DNA of 58,151 bases from an uncultured Flavobacteriales bacterium (GTDB taxonomy: Bacteria > Bacteroidota > Bacteroidia > Flavobacteriales > Schleiferiaceae), in assembly GCA_937929815.1 (NCBI GenBank), contig CALFUW010000059.1, positions 1 to 58,151 of the forward strand, written 5' to 3'. Positions 18,522-28,205 of the stretch are shown one piece after another. The first letter of the stretch is position 1, and each line of letters opens with the position of its first letter. The notes beneath the pieces were generated by a model. The model was not told the DNA's origin and ran no database searches. It saw only the letters and a program-made list of their open reading frames with translations. The position numbers and the translations under genes are program-made.

Positions 18522-19805
18522 TTAGTAATGACACTTACCACATTCGAGACCGCCAATCATTTCAGCGGTAACTTTTTGAGTTTTGTATTTCTCTTTTAGC
18601 TTGTCGTGCAAGTCTTTGTAATAGCCATTATCAACGTTGATTTCTGTTTGCCGATGACAATCAATACACCATCCCATCGTGAGTTCAGAATGTTGATATA
18701 AAACTTCCATCTCCTCTACTGGGCCGTGGCAGGTTTGACATTCGAGCCCGGCAACATTAACGTGTTGAGCATGATTGAAATAAGCGAGATCGGGTAGATT
18801 GTGTACACGAATCCACTTAACAGGACGCTGGTCATATCCAGGTATGTATGAATTTGTTTCGCGGTCAAAGCCTACAGCAGCATAAATTTTATCGATCTCC
18901 TGAGTACCATATTTAGGACCCTCTTGAATATATGTGTGACAATTCATACAAAGAGCAGCAGAAGGTATGTTTGAATGTTTACCTTTTTCTGCACCGTAGT
19001 GACAATACTTACAATCTATTCCATTGTCACCGGCATGAATTTTATGAGAAAAAGCAATCGGCTGCTCAGGCATATATCCTTGTTCGACACCGATGGACAT
19101 GAGGCCCCAGTAAAGTTCTTTAAGCAGGAAAACAGATAATATTATAGTCGAGACCATTATGACTTTGCGATTTTTGACTGCAACTTGTACACCTTTGGAA
19201 AGATCTTCAAATGCAGAAGTTGGCTCCTCGCCTTTTAAAATTCGGAGTGTATTCTTGATTTTAATAAGAATCAATAAATGAATCAACAAAAAGGCAGACA
19301 ACAGCGCAAGAATCCAGATATTCACTCCACTTCCCTGGTCACTCGGAGCCGTGCCGGTAGCTACGACGCCTGCGTCTCCGGCTGGAGCTGCAGGCTTATC
19401 TCCTACGATGGTGTAGGCTAAAATATCTAAAATGTCCTGGTCTGACAGCAGAGGAAATGCCGGCATGGCTGAACGGTTATATTCTTCATACACAGCAATT
19501 GCATCCTTGTCTCCGCTGGCTCGAAGCTCGGCATTGTTTCTTATCCACTTGATCAACCACTCTGTAGAGCGCCTCTCTGTAATCCCTGCCATAGCAGGAC
19601 CGACAAGGCGCTTATCGAGCTTGTGACAGGCAGCACACTGAGCATTGAAAAGCTTTTTACCTGCGTCAGGATCTCCCGGTAAATCACCATTCCCTCCTTG
19701 CGCAACCAAAGACAAGCCGCTCATCACCATAAATACAATCAATAGCATTGCATTGAGCCTGTTAAAACATGTTTTCATACTTCTCATAATATCGTTTCGG
19801 TACAT
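18522..19805 (-). CDS. actA: Alternative complex III subunit ActA with N-terminal mono-haem cytochrome c domain
   Basis: 427 aa; six CxxCH motifs (CAACH, CKYCH, CMNCH, CQTCH, CIDCH, CGKCH). Confidence 0.93.
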   Translation of the reverse strand: MYRNDIMRSMKTCFNRLNAMLLIVFMVMSGLSLVAQGGNGDLPGDPDAGKKLFNAQCAACHKLDKRLVGPAMAGITERRSTEWLIKWIRNNAELRASGDKDAIAVYEEYNRSAMPAFPLLSDQDILDILAYTIVGDKPAAPAGDAGVVATGTAPSDQGSGVNIWILALLSAFLLIHLLILIKIKNTLRILKGEEPTSAFEDLSKGVQVAVKNRKVIMVSTIILSVFLLKELYWGLMSIGVEQGYMPEQPIAFSHKIHAGDNGIDCKYCHYGAEKGKHSNIPSAALCMNCHTYIQEGPKYGTQEIDKIYAAVGFDRETNSYIPGYDQRPVKWIRVHNLPDLAYFNHAQHVNVAGLECQTCHGPVEEMEVLYQHSELTMGWCIDCHRQTEINVDNGYYKDLHDKLKEKYKTQKVTAEMIGGLECGKCHY

Positions 19806-19959
19806 ATATACTCTGATTGCAAAGTTATATTCCTAACTATTTTTTTTCATTGGAGGTTTAAATCAATATTTCCAATTTAAAATGTTTCTAAACAAATCGG
19901 AACTGCTTTGTTAAATCAGGGCTTTAGCTCATAATTGCCTTTATAATTTTCACCCTATT

Positions 19960-21354
19960 ATGATAAAAAATTTGTTAAATATTCTTTCAGGTTTTATAGG
20001 TTTTATTCTTGTTTTAGTGTTTTTGGAAAAACGTATTCCGTACCCACAAGCTGTTGTTATTTCAATGTTTGCATGGATGCTGATATGGTGGACCAATCAG
20101 GCTGTTCATTATGCGGTCACATCTCTGCTACCCATCATTGTACTACCGATATTTGGAATTAGCACCTTAAAAGAAGCTACAACTCAATACTCCAATCCTG
20201 TAATTTATCTATTTTTCGGTGGGTTCTTACTTGCCCTCGCTGTTGAAAAGTGGGGTATACACAAACGATTAGCTCTATGGATGCTGACGTTATTTAACAG
20301 AAATCTGTTGTCTGTTTTTTGGGCAGTAATGTTATCCACATATTTTTTAAGCATGTGGATGAGCAATACCGCAACTGCTATTATGATGCTGCCGATTTGC
20401 TCTGCTCTTCTTGCCATTTTGGCAAACAGCACAGCTATTTCGGCCTCTATCAGGGAAAGCCTGTATTTATCGGTTGCATTTTCGGCCAATATTGGGGGAA
20501 TTGCGACATTGATAGGGACGCCTCCAAATTTGGTCTTTTCAGGATTTTACAACGAAAAATTTCAATCTCCCATTACGTTTTACGACTGGTTTTTAGTAGG
20601 ATTTCCGATTAGTTTGATCTTTTTGACTGCTGTATTTTTACTTCTTCGGCCAAGAAAAGATGTGACGTTTTCGCCGGAGCTTCGATCACTTATTAAAAAT
20701 GAATACAAAAGTCTTGACGAAATGAATTCTGCTCAAAAAAGGGTGTTGGTCATTTTTGCAACGGTGGTTGCTCTATGGTTTGCCGCACCATTTTTAAACG
20801 CACCTTATGTAAATGACACATCTGTCGCTCTTTCGGGAGGGCTTGTCCTTTTTTTAGTTAATTCCGGCTTAAGAGATCGTTCGAAATTGCTGGAGTGGGG
20901 TGATACAAGGGACTTATCATGGGGCATTTTATTGCTTTTCGGCGCGGGACTTACGATGGCATCAATGTTTGATAAAACAGGCCTTTCAGCTGTATTGAGT
21001 CGCTTTTTTAGTCAGTCTTTTCAATCAAATTTGGTTCTAATTCTTTTTTTGGTGGCATTTACGGTATTTGCTACTGAATGTATGTCCAACGTAGCGTTGA
21101 CTGGATTGATGATGCCCGTCGCATTAAGCCTTGCACAGGGAAATTTACAGATATTTATCTACACCGGAATGGCAGTGGCCATGGCTTCGAGTTGTGCATT
21201 TATGCTTCCTATAGCTACTCCGCCAAATGCCGTTGTTTTCAGTACAGGTCAGGTAAGAATACTTGAGATGGCAAAAAAAGGATTTATTCTCAATATTTTG
21301 AGCATTTTATTGTTTTCATTGGTTTTGTCATATGCTCTAAAATCACTCGTTTAA
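19960..21354 (+). CDS. DASS/SLC13 family anion (dicarboxylate-type) transporter
   Basis: 464 aa polytopic; WMSNTATAIMMLPI and ANIGGIATLIGTPPNLVF motifs. Confidence 0.9.
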   Translation: MIKNLLNILSGFIGFILVLVFLEKRIPYPQAVVISMFAWMLIWWTNQAVHYAVTSLLPIIVLPIFGISTLKEATTQYSNPVIYLFFGGFLLALAVEKWGIHKRLALWMLTLFNRNLLSVFWAVMLSTYFLSMWMSNTATAIMMLPICSALLAILANSTAISASIRESLYLSVAFSANIGGIATLIGTPPNLVFSGFYNEKFQSPITFYDWFLVGFPISLIFLTAVFLLLRPRKDVTFSPELRSLIKNEYKSLDEMNSAQKRVLVIFATVVALWFAAPFLNAPYVNDTSVALSGGLVLFLVNSGLRDRSKLLEWGDTRDLSWGILLLFGAGLTMASMFDKTGLSAVLSRFFSQSFQSNLVLILFLVAFTVFATECMSNVALTGLMMPVALSLAQGNLQIFIYTGMAVAMASSCAFMLPIATPPNAVVFSTGQVRILEMAKKGFILNILSILLFSLVLSYALKSLV

Positions 21355-21368
21355 AATTACAGGAAGGA

Positions 21369-22010
21369 CTACACTGCTTTATCCTCTAATAGGGGAACAA
21401 AGCGAAAATCTCCAAGCGCCTTAGCGGTAAAGATTTTATCTGATTTTTTCTGTATCAGGGTCATTTTTTGAGTGTTTTCACCTATTGGTATAATGAGTTT
21501 TCCTCCCGATTTGAGTTGATGCAGCAATTTTGGAGGTATTTTATTTGCCCCGGCTGTAACTATGATTTTATCAAAGGGGGCATATGCTTGCATACCTTCA
21601 TGGCCATCGCCATATTTACCTGTATATCTTATTCCCAGTTTGGTTAGAATGAATTTAGAAAAATGAAACAGCTCCAACTGCCGCTCAATGGTAAAGACTT
21701 TAGCTCCCATATAGAAGAGAACGGCCGTCTGGTAACCTGAACCAGTACCAATTTCAAGGATTTTTTCATTGGGTTGAATATCCAGATGCATTGTTTGAAA
21801 TCCCACGGTGTATGGCTGACTTATGGTTTGGCCTGCTGCAATTGGAAGTGCCTGATCACTGTAGGCAAGATCTTCAAGACTGGAATCCAGAAATAAGTGA
21901 CGTGGGACTTTCATCATGGCCTCCAATGTGCGTTCGCATGTGATTCCTTTATCCTTGAGTTGGTCAATCAATATTCTGCGTTTTCCTTTATGTCTTTCAG
22001 AATCAATCAT
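21369..22010 (-). CDS. pcm: Protein-L-isoaspartate O-methyltransferase
   Basis: 213 aa; VPRHLFLDSSLEDLAYSDQALPIAAGQTISQPYTVGFQT, EKILEIGTGSGYQTAVL. Confidence 0.95.
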   Translation of the reverse strand: MIDSERHKGKRRILIDQLKDKGITCERTLEAMMKVPRHLFLDSSLEDLAYSDQALPIAAGQTISQPYTVGFQTMHLDIQPNEKILEIGTGSGYQTAVLFYMGAKVFTIERQLELFHFSKFILTKLGIRYTGKYGDGHEGMQAYAPFDKIIVTAGANKIPPKLLHQLKSGGKLIIPIGENTQKMTLIQKKSDKIFTAKALGDFRFVPLLEDKAV

Positions 22011-22110
22011 CCGATTTATTTATGAAATTCAAATTAAATGAATAAAAGGTGATGTATGGTCACAATATTTTAAACATATAAGAATGTACGTCAAATATAT
22101 CTTGTTGAAA

Positions 22111-24738
22111 TCACATTCGATTTTTAAAAATCTGGAGGAAAATGAATTTTTCTAACTCCACGATGAGAAATAACAGCAAGCCCCCTGCCAATACCAGACC
22201 GAAGTGATACAGCTGCATTGGTACAGTTCTGAATATATTTTGAAATACCGGTAGATAAGTGAAGGCTATCTGAAGCAAAACAAGTGTACCTATTGCACGG
22301 AAGATATGCTTGTTGTTAAAAAAATCTCTTGCAAACACATTGTGACGAATGTGCTTACAATTCAATAAGTAAAATGCTTCACCGGCTACAAGGGCATTTA
22401 CTGCTATTGTCCGTGCGAGTTCAAGGGATTGGTATGTATTGATTGCATAGTGAAATAAAGCATATATGATGGCTGCAAGTATTATACCCACAAAGAGTAT
22501 ACGCCATATCAAATATGTATCGAGAATGGGCTTGGTGGGTTTGCGGGGTGGGCGGTTCATAACATTATCTTCAGTAGGCTCAAAAGCCAAAGAGATTGCC
22601 AGCGTAACCGCTGTGACCATATTGATCCATAGGATTTGAGGAGCAGAGATCGGTAAGGTGCCACCGGCCATGAGCGCCACTAAAATTGAAAGAGCCTCGG
22701 CGGCATTAGTCGGTAAAATGAAGATGATTGCCTTACGGATATTGTCAAATATTCCTCTTCCAAGTTTTACAGCATGTGAAATTGTCACAAAATTGTCGTC
22801 CGTCAATACGATATCCGATACATCTTTGGTCACTTGAGTCCCTTTAATGCCCATAGCAATGCCAATATCCGCTTTTTTCAAAGCGGGCGCGTCATTGACA
22901 CCATCGCCAGTCATTGCAACCGTCCTGTTTTGTGATTGGAGTGCTTCAACTAAACGGAGTTTGTGTTTTGGGGTGGTTCGGGCAAAGATGTTGCAGTTTT
23001 TAGCAATGTCTTTCCACTCTGTATCTGACAGGTTTTCGAGGTTTCGACCTTCTACCTTTCGCTCCGGATTTTTTATCCCCAGGATTTTTGCTATGGCACC
23101 TGCTGTTTCCACATGGTCGCCGGTTATCATTTTTACGTTTATTCCGGCTTTGTGGCAACGTGCAATGGCTTCAGTTGCCTCGGGTCTAGGAGGATCGATT
23201 ATGCAAGCAATACCTGCAAAGTTAAGATTTAACACATCTGAGTCTTCCAAACTGTTTGTCAAAGAGTCCATATCTCTCCATGCGGCTGCAATGATTCGAT
23301 ACCCATTGGCAGCCTTGCGGTTGAAAAGGCTTATGTACTCCTGTTTTTGAACATCATTTAAATCAGAAAGTTGAAGGATTTTTTCAGGAGCTCCTTTCAC
23401 GAGTATTTTAGCACGATTGCCATCTTTTATTTTTATAGCCATATATTTATGAGAAGAGTCAAATGGAATGGTAGCCAGACGCTCTGAGTCTGGCACAGTG
23501 ACACGAGCTTTTTTTACCATTACTTTCAGTGCCAATTCAGTCGGGTCTCCGGTCAGAACTGTCTTATCCTCTTCAGTGCGAATCTGTGCATCATTACATT
23601 GGTCAAAAATCCAGAATAGCATATGCATAGATTCAGATGTTACATCCCCTATAACCGATCCTGTGATATCATATCCGGTTCCCTCGAAGGTGACTGTTTG
23701 GTCACCGGCAATTAACTCCAAGACGGTCATTTCATTTTTAGTGAGTGTTCCTGTCTTGTCTGAGCAAATGTCCGTCACTGAACCCAGTGTTTCTACGGCT
23801 GGCAGTTTTCGGACGATCGCCTTATTACTGGCCATGTTTTGAACACCGAGAGCCAATGTAATAGTGATGATTGCCGGCAAACCTTCAGGGATAGCCGCTA
23901 CAATGATTCCAATGGTATTAACAAGAATTTCCTCCGTGCTGAATCGATGCAGATACCATGTGACCACAGCCACTACACCTGACAAACCAAGTATAGAAAA
24001 GGAGAGTTTTTTCGAAAAATCTTCAATTTTTTGAAGAAGAGGGGTAGTGCTTTTCGATATGTCAGTGAGCAAGGCACTGATCTGCCCTAATTGTGTATTG
24101 CTTCCGGTGGCTATGACAACCCCCTTAGCTCTTCCATAAGTGGCATAGGTACCTGAAAAAACCATATTTTTCTGGTCTCCGGGCATCAAATCTCCGTTTA
24201 ATTTGTTGGTATGCTTTTCTACAGGTATGGATTCGCCGGTTAGAATAGCTTCTTCCATTTTTAAAGAATTGGATTCAAATAGCCTGATGTCCGCCGTCGC
24301 TCGCTGTCCTGATTTTAATATGACCACATCGCCGGGAACCAATTCGCTGCTATCCACATTTTTAATCAATCCCCCTCGAATGACCACTGCTTCATATTTT
24401 ACCATTTTGCGAATGGATTCAAGAGCCTTTTCGGCCTTCCCCTCCTGTACAAATCCTACAATGGCATTTATGAGGACTACTCCCAGTATTATGCCTGTAT
24501 CAAGCCAGTCTTGCAACAGTGCAGTCAGCACCGAAGAAGCTAGTAGAACATAAATCAGGGGATTATGAAATTGTTCCAAAAATTTTTTCCATACAGGTGT
24601 TTTTGGTTTTTCAGGTAACACATTCAATCCGTACTTTTCCTGACGTCTTACTATTTCATCCTGAGTAAGTCCGTTTTCACTTGTCTCTAAATAGTCAAAA
24701 ATTTTTTTGATATCCTGTTGATAAGCCTTCATTCTCAT
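22111..24738 (-). CDS. Cation-translocating P-type ATPase (Ca2+-ATPase-like, P2 type)
   Basis: 875 aa; DKTGTLTKNEMTV phosphorylation site, MTGDGVNDAPALKKADIGIAMG, IVAAIPEGLPAIITITLALG. Confidence 0.95.
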   Translation of the reverse strand: MRMKAYQQDIKKIFDYLETSENGLTQDEIVRRQEKYGLNVLPEKPKTPVWKKFLEQFHNPLIYVLLASSVLTALLQDWLDTGIILGVVLINAIVGFVQEGKAEKALESIRKMVKYEAVVIRGGLIKNVDSSELVPGDVVILKSGQRATADIRLFESNSLKMEEAILTGESIPVEKHTNKLNGDLMPGDQKNMVFSGTYATYGRAKGVVIATGSNTQLGQISALLTDISKSTTPLLQKIEDFSKKLSFSILGLSGVVAVVTWYLHRFSTEEILVNTIGIIVAAIPEGLPAIITITLALGVQNMASNKAIVRKLPAVETLGSVTDICSDKTGTLTKNEMTVLELIAGDQTVTFEGTGYDITGSVIGDVTSESMHMLFWIFDQCNDAQIRTEEDKTVLTGDPTELALKVMVKKARVTVPDSERLATIPFDSSHKYMAIKIKDGNRAKILVKGAPEKILQLSDLNDVQKQEYISLFNRKAANGYRIIAAAWRDMDSLTNSLEDSDVLNLNFAGIACIIDPPRPEATEAIARCHKAGINVKMITGDHVETAGAIAKILGIKNPERKVEGRNLENLSDTEWKDIAKNCNIFARTTPKHKLRLVEALQSQNRTVAMTGDGVNDAPALKKADIGIAMGIKGTQVTKDVSDIVLTDDNFVTISHAVKLGRGIFDNIRKAIIFILPTNAAEALSILVALMAGGTLPISAPQILWINMVTAVTLAISLAFEPTEDNVMNRPPRKPTKPILDTYLIWRILFVGIILAAIIYALFHYAINTYQSLELARTIAVNALVAGEAFYLLNCKHIRHNVFARDFFNNKHIFRAIGTLVLLQIAFTYLPVFQNIFRTVPMQLYHFGLVLAGGLLLFLIVELEKFIFLQIFKNRM

Positions 24739-24819
24739 TTACTTAATTTGGTGGTATCAAAAAACATTGATATTTTAAATTTAAAAATGACATTAGTCTG
24801 TTTTACAAAAAAATAAGAT

Positions 24820-26199
24820 TTGAAGCCAATTTTGAGATTTAAGACCATTTCAGGAGAGCGTTTTTTCCGATGGCTGATACCTGGCCAATTTGGAATTGCT
24901 TTTATCATCACAGTGGTAGTGATGACGGCTGCGATGTGTAAAAATGGATTGAATGTCAGTGGTTTTTTTTCGACACTGGATCAGTGGCAGAGAGGTTTCT
25001 GGGATGCTTCTCTGATGGTATTCACAATGCAAATGCTTTTGATTCTTGTCTTTGGATACTCCATTGCCATTAGTCCCAAAATGTACAGGATACTTAAAGC
25101 GATAGCTGAACTACCACAAAGCGGTGGTCAAGCAGTTGTAATTGCTACTGTCATCTCCATGGTAGCGTCCTGGCTCAACTGGGGCTTAGGCCTGGTGGCA
25201 GGAGCAATTTTTGTGAGACTTGCCGGACATTCGTTACAGAGCAGAAAAAACCCATTTAACTACCCCCTTCTAGGAGCATCAGGATACTCAGGTATGATGA
25301 TCTGGCATGGTGGCTTATCCGGATCTGCTCCTTTAAAAGCTGCCGAACCCGGGCACTTAAAAAGCATGGTGCCATCTGATATCCCTGTTCCTGACACAAT
25401 TGAGATCACTTCAACCCTTCTCAGCGGAAGTACTCTTTTGATCACACTTTTTACATGCCTTGCAGTTGTAGCCACAAGTATTTTTCTGTACCGACTCGGA
25501 TATGTAAATAATCACAATTCTGAAATACCTCCACTAATAGCGGAATCCGCACCCAACGCTGATAGCGTTACTGGAGCAGAAAGATTGGAATTCAACAAGT
25601 GGCCTGCATATTTGATTAGCCTGCTGATATTCGGATTTTTGATTCACAAAGGCATCCATGAAAAAAGCCTCGGATTTTTTACCCCAAATGTTGTAATATC
25701 AATCCTGCTTGGTACCGGCCTATGGCTTCATGGTAGTTTGAGGGCCTACATGCTATCTATCGACAGAGCAATGACGAGCGCTGCGGGAGTTGTTTTATTG
25801 TTTCCTTTTTATTTTGGAATCATCGGTCTTCTAAGATATAGTGGACTCACTACTGAGATCACCGGTTGGTTTGTGGCTCATGCCGGAGTAGGAACTTTTC
25901 CTTTATTAGTCTTTGTAAGTTCAGCACTATTGAATCTGCTTATACCCAGTGGGGGCGGACAGTGGGCAGTTCAGGGGCCGATCATACTTGAATCAGGCCT
26001 ACGATTAGGTATTCCTTTAGAGAATGTTATCATGAGTTTTGTCTATGGGGATCAACTTACCAATATGCTCCAACCTTTTTGGGCCATCCCGCTTCTGTAC
26101 ATTACCCGCATCAAGGCATCTGAATTATTGGGCTACACATTTTTTATCTTTCTGGCAGGACTATTGATCTTTAGCCTTGGCATACTTTTGCTTTTCTGA
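24820..26199 (+). CDS. Short-chain fatty acid transporter (AtoE family)
   Basis: 459 aa; IPSGGGQWAVQGPI, SWLNWGLGLVAGAIF; apparent TTG start. Confidence 0.85.
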   Translation: MKPILRFKTISGERFFRWLIPGQFGIAFIITVVVMTAAMCKNGLNVSGFFSTLDQWQRGFWDASLMVFTMQMLLILVFGYSIAISPKMYRILKAIAELPQSGGQAVVIATVISMVASWLNWGLGLVAGAIFVRLAGHSLQSRKNPFNYPLLGASGYSGMMIWHGGLSGSAPLKAAEPGHLKSMVPSDIPVPDTIEITSTLLSGSTLLITLFTCLAVVATSIFLYRLGYVNNHNSEIPPLIAESAPNADSVTGAERLEFNKWPAYLISLLIFGFLIHKGIHEKSLGFFTPNVVISILLGTGLWLHGSLRAYMLSIDRAMTSAAGVVLLFPFYFGIIGLLRYSGLTTEITGWFVAHAGVGTFPLLVFVSSALLNLLIPSGGGQWAVQGPIILESGLRLGIPLENVIMSFVYGDQLTNMLQPFWAIPLLYITRIKASELLGYTFFIFLAGLLIFSLGILLLF

Positions 26200-26223
26200 A
26201 TTGTTAAGAAAACCGTAGAATCT

Positions 26224-26622
26224 ATGCAAGACATCAATCTGGAAGTGGCCAGGTTACAGAAAGAAATCGAGAGCTACCTTAATCTTGGAAATACAAGCAT
26301 CATTTTTGAATACAAGGAACGAAACGGCCACATTAAGCTATATGTCATTACCATCAATCCGCGTCACAATCAAAGTTTTCTATTTCACAGCACCGAAGGC
26401 ATAGACAAAAAAGACTGTCTGGTTAAAATGCTCGATTACATCAAAAATTTCAGATCAAAGGAAAACTCTTACACCATACAATGGACGGTGACCGGTGAAA
26501 ACGAGTTGCATACATCTTACTTCCGGGCAAAAGATATATTGGAAGCTATCGAAAAACTCCATTATGGACGCGACCCAAACTCGATCACCATTTACAGTGC
26601 AGTATTAAATCCAATATCCTAA
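26224..26622 (+). CDS. Hypothetical protein (132 aa)
   Basis: Uninterrupted ORF between two same-strand genes with short spacers; no recognised family. Confidence 0.6.
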   Translation: MQDINLEVARLQKEIESYLNLGNTSIIFEYKERNGHIKLYVITINPRHNQSFLFHSTEGIDKKDCLVKMLDYIKNFRSKENSYTIQWTVTGENELHTSYFRAKDILEAIEKLHYGRDPNSITIYSAVLNPIS

Positions 26623-26626
26623 TCTT

Positions 26627-27139
26627 ATGAAGTTTAATCTAATATCTCTTCTTTTTGGCCTTTCTCTGGGATTGGCCGCCCAATCCGGTAGCTTTAAATC
26701 CATTCCCGCAGTTGAAATTAAAAATCTTAATGGCAAGACTGTAATTTCCTCCGAGGTGATTTTAAATGGTGAATCGCCAATTGTACTTAGTTTTTGGGCA
26801 ACATGGTGCAAACCTTGTGTCACGGAACTCAATGCCATCAAAGAGGTCTATGAAGAGTGGCAATCGGAAACCGGTGTAAAAATCATTGCCGTCTCTATAG
26901 ATGACCCAAGAAATGCATCAAGGGTTAAGCCCTTCGCAAAAGGTCAAATGTGGGAATATGAAATCTTTATCGATGAAAACTCTGATCTCAGAAGGGCAAT
27001 GAACGTCAATAATATTCCACACACCTTTTTATTAAATGGCAAAGGAGAAGTCTTATGGCAACATACCGGATATATTCCCGGTGATGAAGACAAACTTTAC
27101 GACCTTATTAAAAAGGTAGCGAGAGGAGAATCACTCTGA
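26627..27139 (+). CDS. TlpA-family thioredoxin-like protein
   Basis: 170 aa; signal peptide; FWATWCKPCVTEL active site. Confidence 0.9.
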   Translation: MKFNLISLLFGLSLGLAAQSGSFKSIPAVEIKNLNGKTVISSEVILNGESPIVLSFWATWCKPCVTELNAIKEVYEEWQSETGVKIIAVSIDDPRNASRVKPFAKGQMWEYEIFIDENSDLRRAMNVNNIPHTFLLNGKGEVLWQHTGYIPGDEDKLYDLIKKVARGESL

Positions 27140-27162
27140 GCCTCAATATTCGAAAATAGGAG

Positions 27163-27900
27163 TTAACGCCTTACAACCAAACGACGGGTTGATTCCGGCC
27201 TGCCATTGATATAAGTGGTATACAAATAAATCCCTGGCTTTAAATCAGCCACAGAAATAATGTGCTTTTGATTGTTTGAATTAAATAGCATTGATTTTAT
27301 GACACGACCCGTCAAATCAGCAAAAGAAATATGGGCGCTTTCATGAGCTTTTAATTCCAATATACATTCAATAAAATCGGATGCCGGATTAGGATACACA
27401 CCTGCGATGCGATTAGAGGTTTCAACCTTTGAAATGCTAAAGGTCTGAGTCACTTCGAAGGTTACAAGGATGGAAACCGAATCATCAGGGCTTTCATCCA
27501 CAAAAAAAGTGTACATGATCTGACCGGTTCGTGCAACTCCATCTTTGTCAGGATACACATGCCCTGAAAAATCAACACTATTGGTTGCTCCAGCTGCTAT
27601 GGTGATACCAATCGGACTAACATTTACTTCAGGCTCAAAACAAAAACCCCAGCAAATTGCATTGCTATCTACCAATGAATTGGATGGATTGTAATGTCTT
27701 TTCACCTTTACGGTTTTGGGAGACGAAGAAATGTTGCGCACACTTGCTTTGCCATAAATGTCATCGCTGGTAAACGCATTACCCATTACGAGAGAATCAT
27801 AATTTACTATTTGAAGCGATTGTGATTGAATGCTCCAGGCTGCCGAAATAAATACAATGAGTAAAAATCTTTGAAACATAGACAAAAAATCATTCAACAA
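27163..27900 (-). CDS. Secreted protein with T9SS type A C-terminal sorting domain
   Basis: 245 aa; signal peptide; C-term VYPNPASDFIE...DLTGRVIKSM...DLKPGIYLYTTYINGRPESTRRLVVRR. Confidence 0.88.
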   Translation of the reverse strand: MLNDFLSMFQRFLLIVFISAAWSIQSQSLQIVNYDSLVMGNAFTSDDIYGKASVRNISSSPKTVKVKRHYNPSNSLVDSNAICWGFCFEPEVNVSPIGITIAAGATNSVDFSGHVYPDKDGVARTGQIMYTFFVDESPDDSVSILVTFEVTQTFSISKVETSNRIAGVYPNPASDFIECILELKAHESAHISFADLTGRVIKSMLFNSNNQKHIISVADLKPGIYLYTTYINGRPESTRRLVVRR

Positions 27901-27988
27901 ATGTATAAAATTATAAGGAAACTTTTATGATTTTATAAATGATAACCATTAATGGATAAATCGTGTATTTTTGCGCACCGATTCATAC

Positions 27989-28070
27989 GCCTGAGTGGCG
28001 GAACTGGTAGACGCGCACGACTCAAAATCGTGTACCGTAAGGTGTGCCGGTTCGATTCCGGCCTCAGGTA
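27989..28070 (+). tRNA. tRNA-Leu (anticodon CAA)
   Basis: GCCTGAG...CTCAGGT acceptor stem, anticodon stem-loop CACGA-CTCAAAA-TCGTG (CAA), long variable arm, TTCGATTCC T-loop, discriminator A; CCA not encoded. Confidence 0.95.
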
Positions 28071-28076
28071 CAAATC

Positions 28077-28107
28077 AAAAGCCACCTCTCGTTTTGGGTG
28101 GCTTTTT
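28077..28107 (+). terminator. Intrinsic terminator downstream of tRNA-Leu
   Basis: AAAAGCCACC...GGTGGCTTTTT stem-loop and T-tract. Confidence 0.85.
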
Positions 28108-28205
28108 ATTAAATTTTTCTTAATACCTTAAATGTAAGCACTCCCTGGTATCACTGGTCTATGAAATTCTATCTTTGCATTTGCATTATCCCGGAATTTA
28201 CGTAA

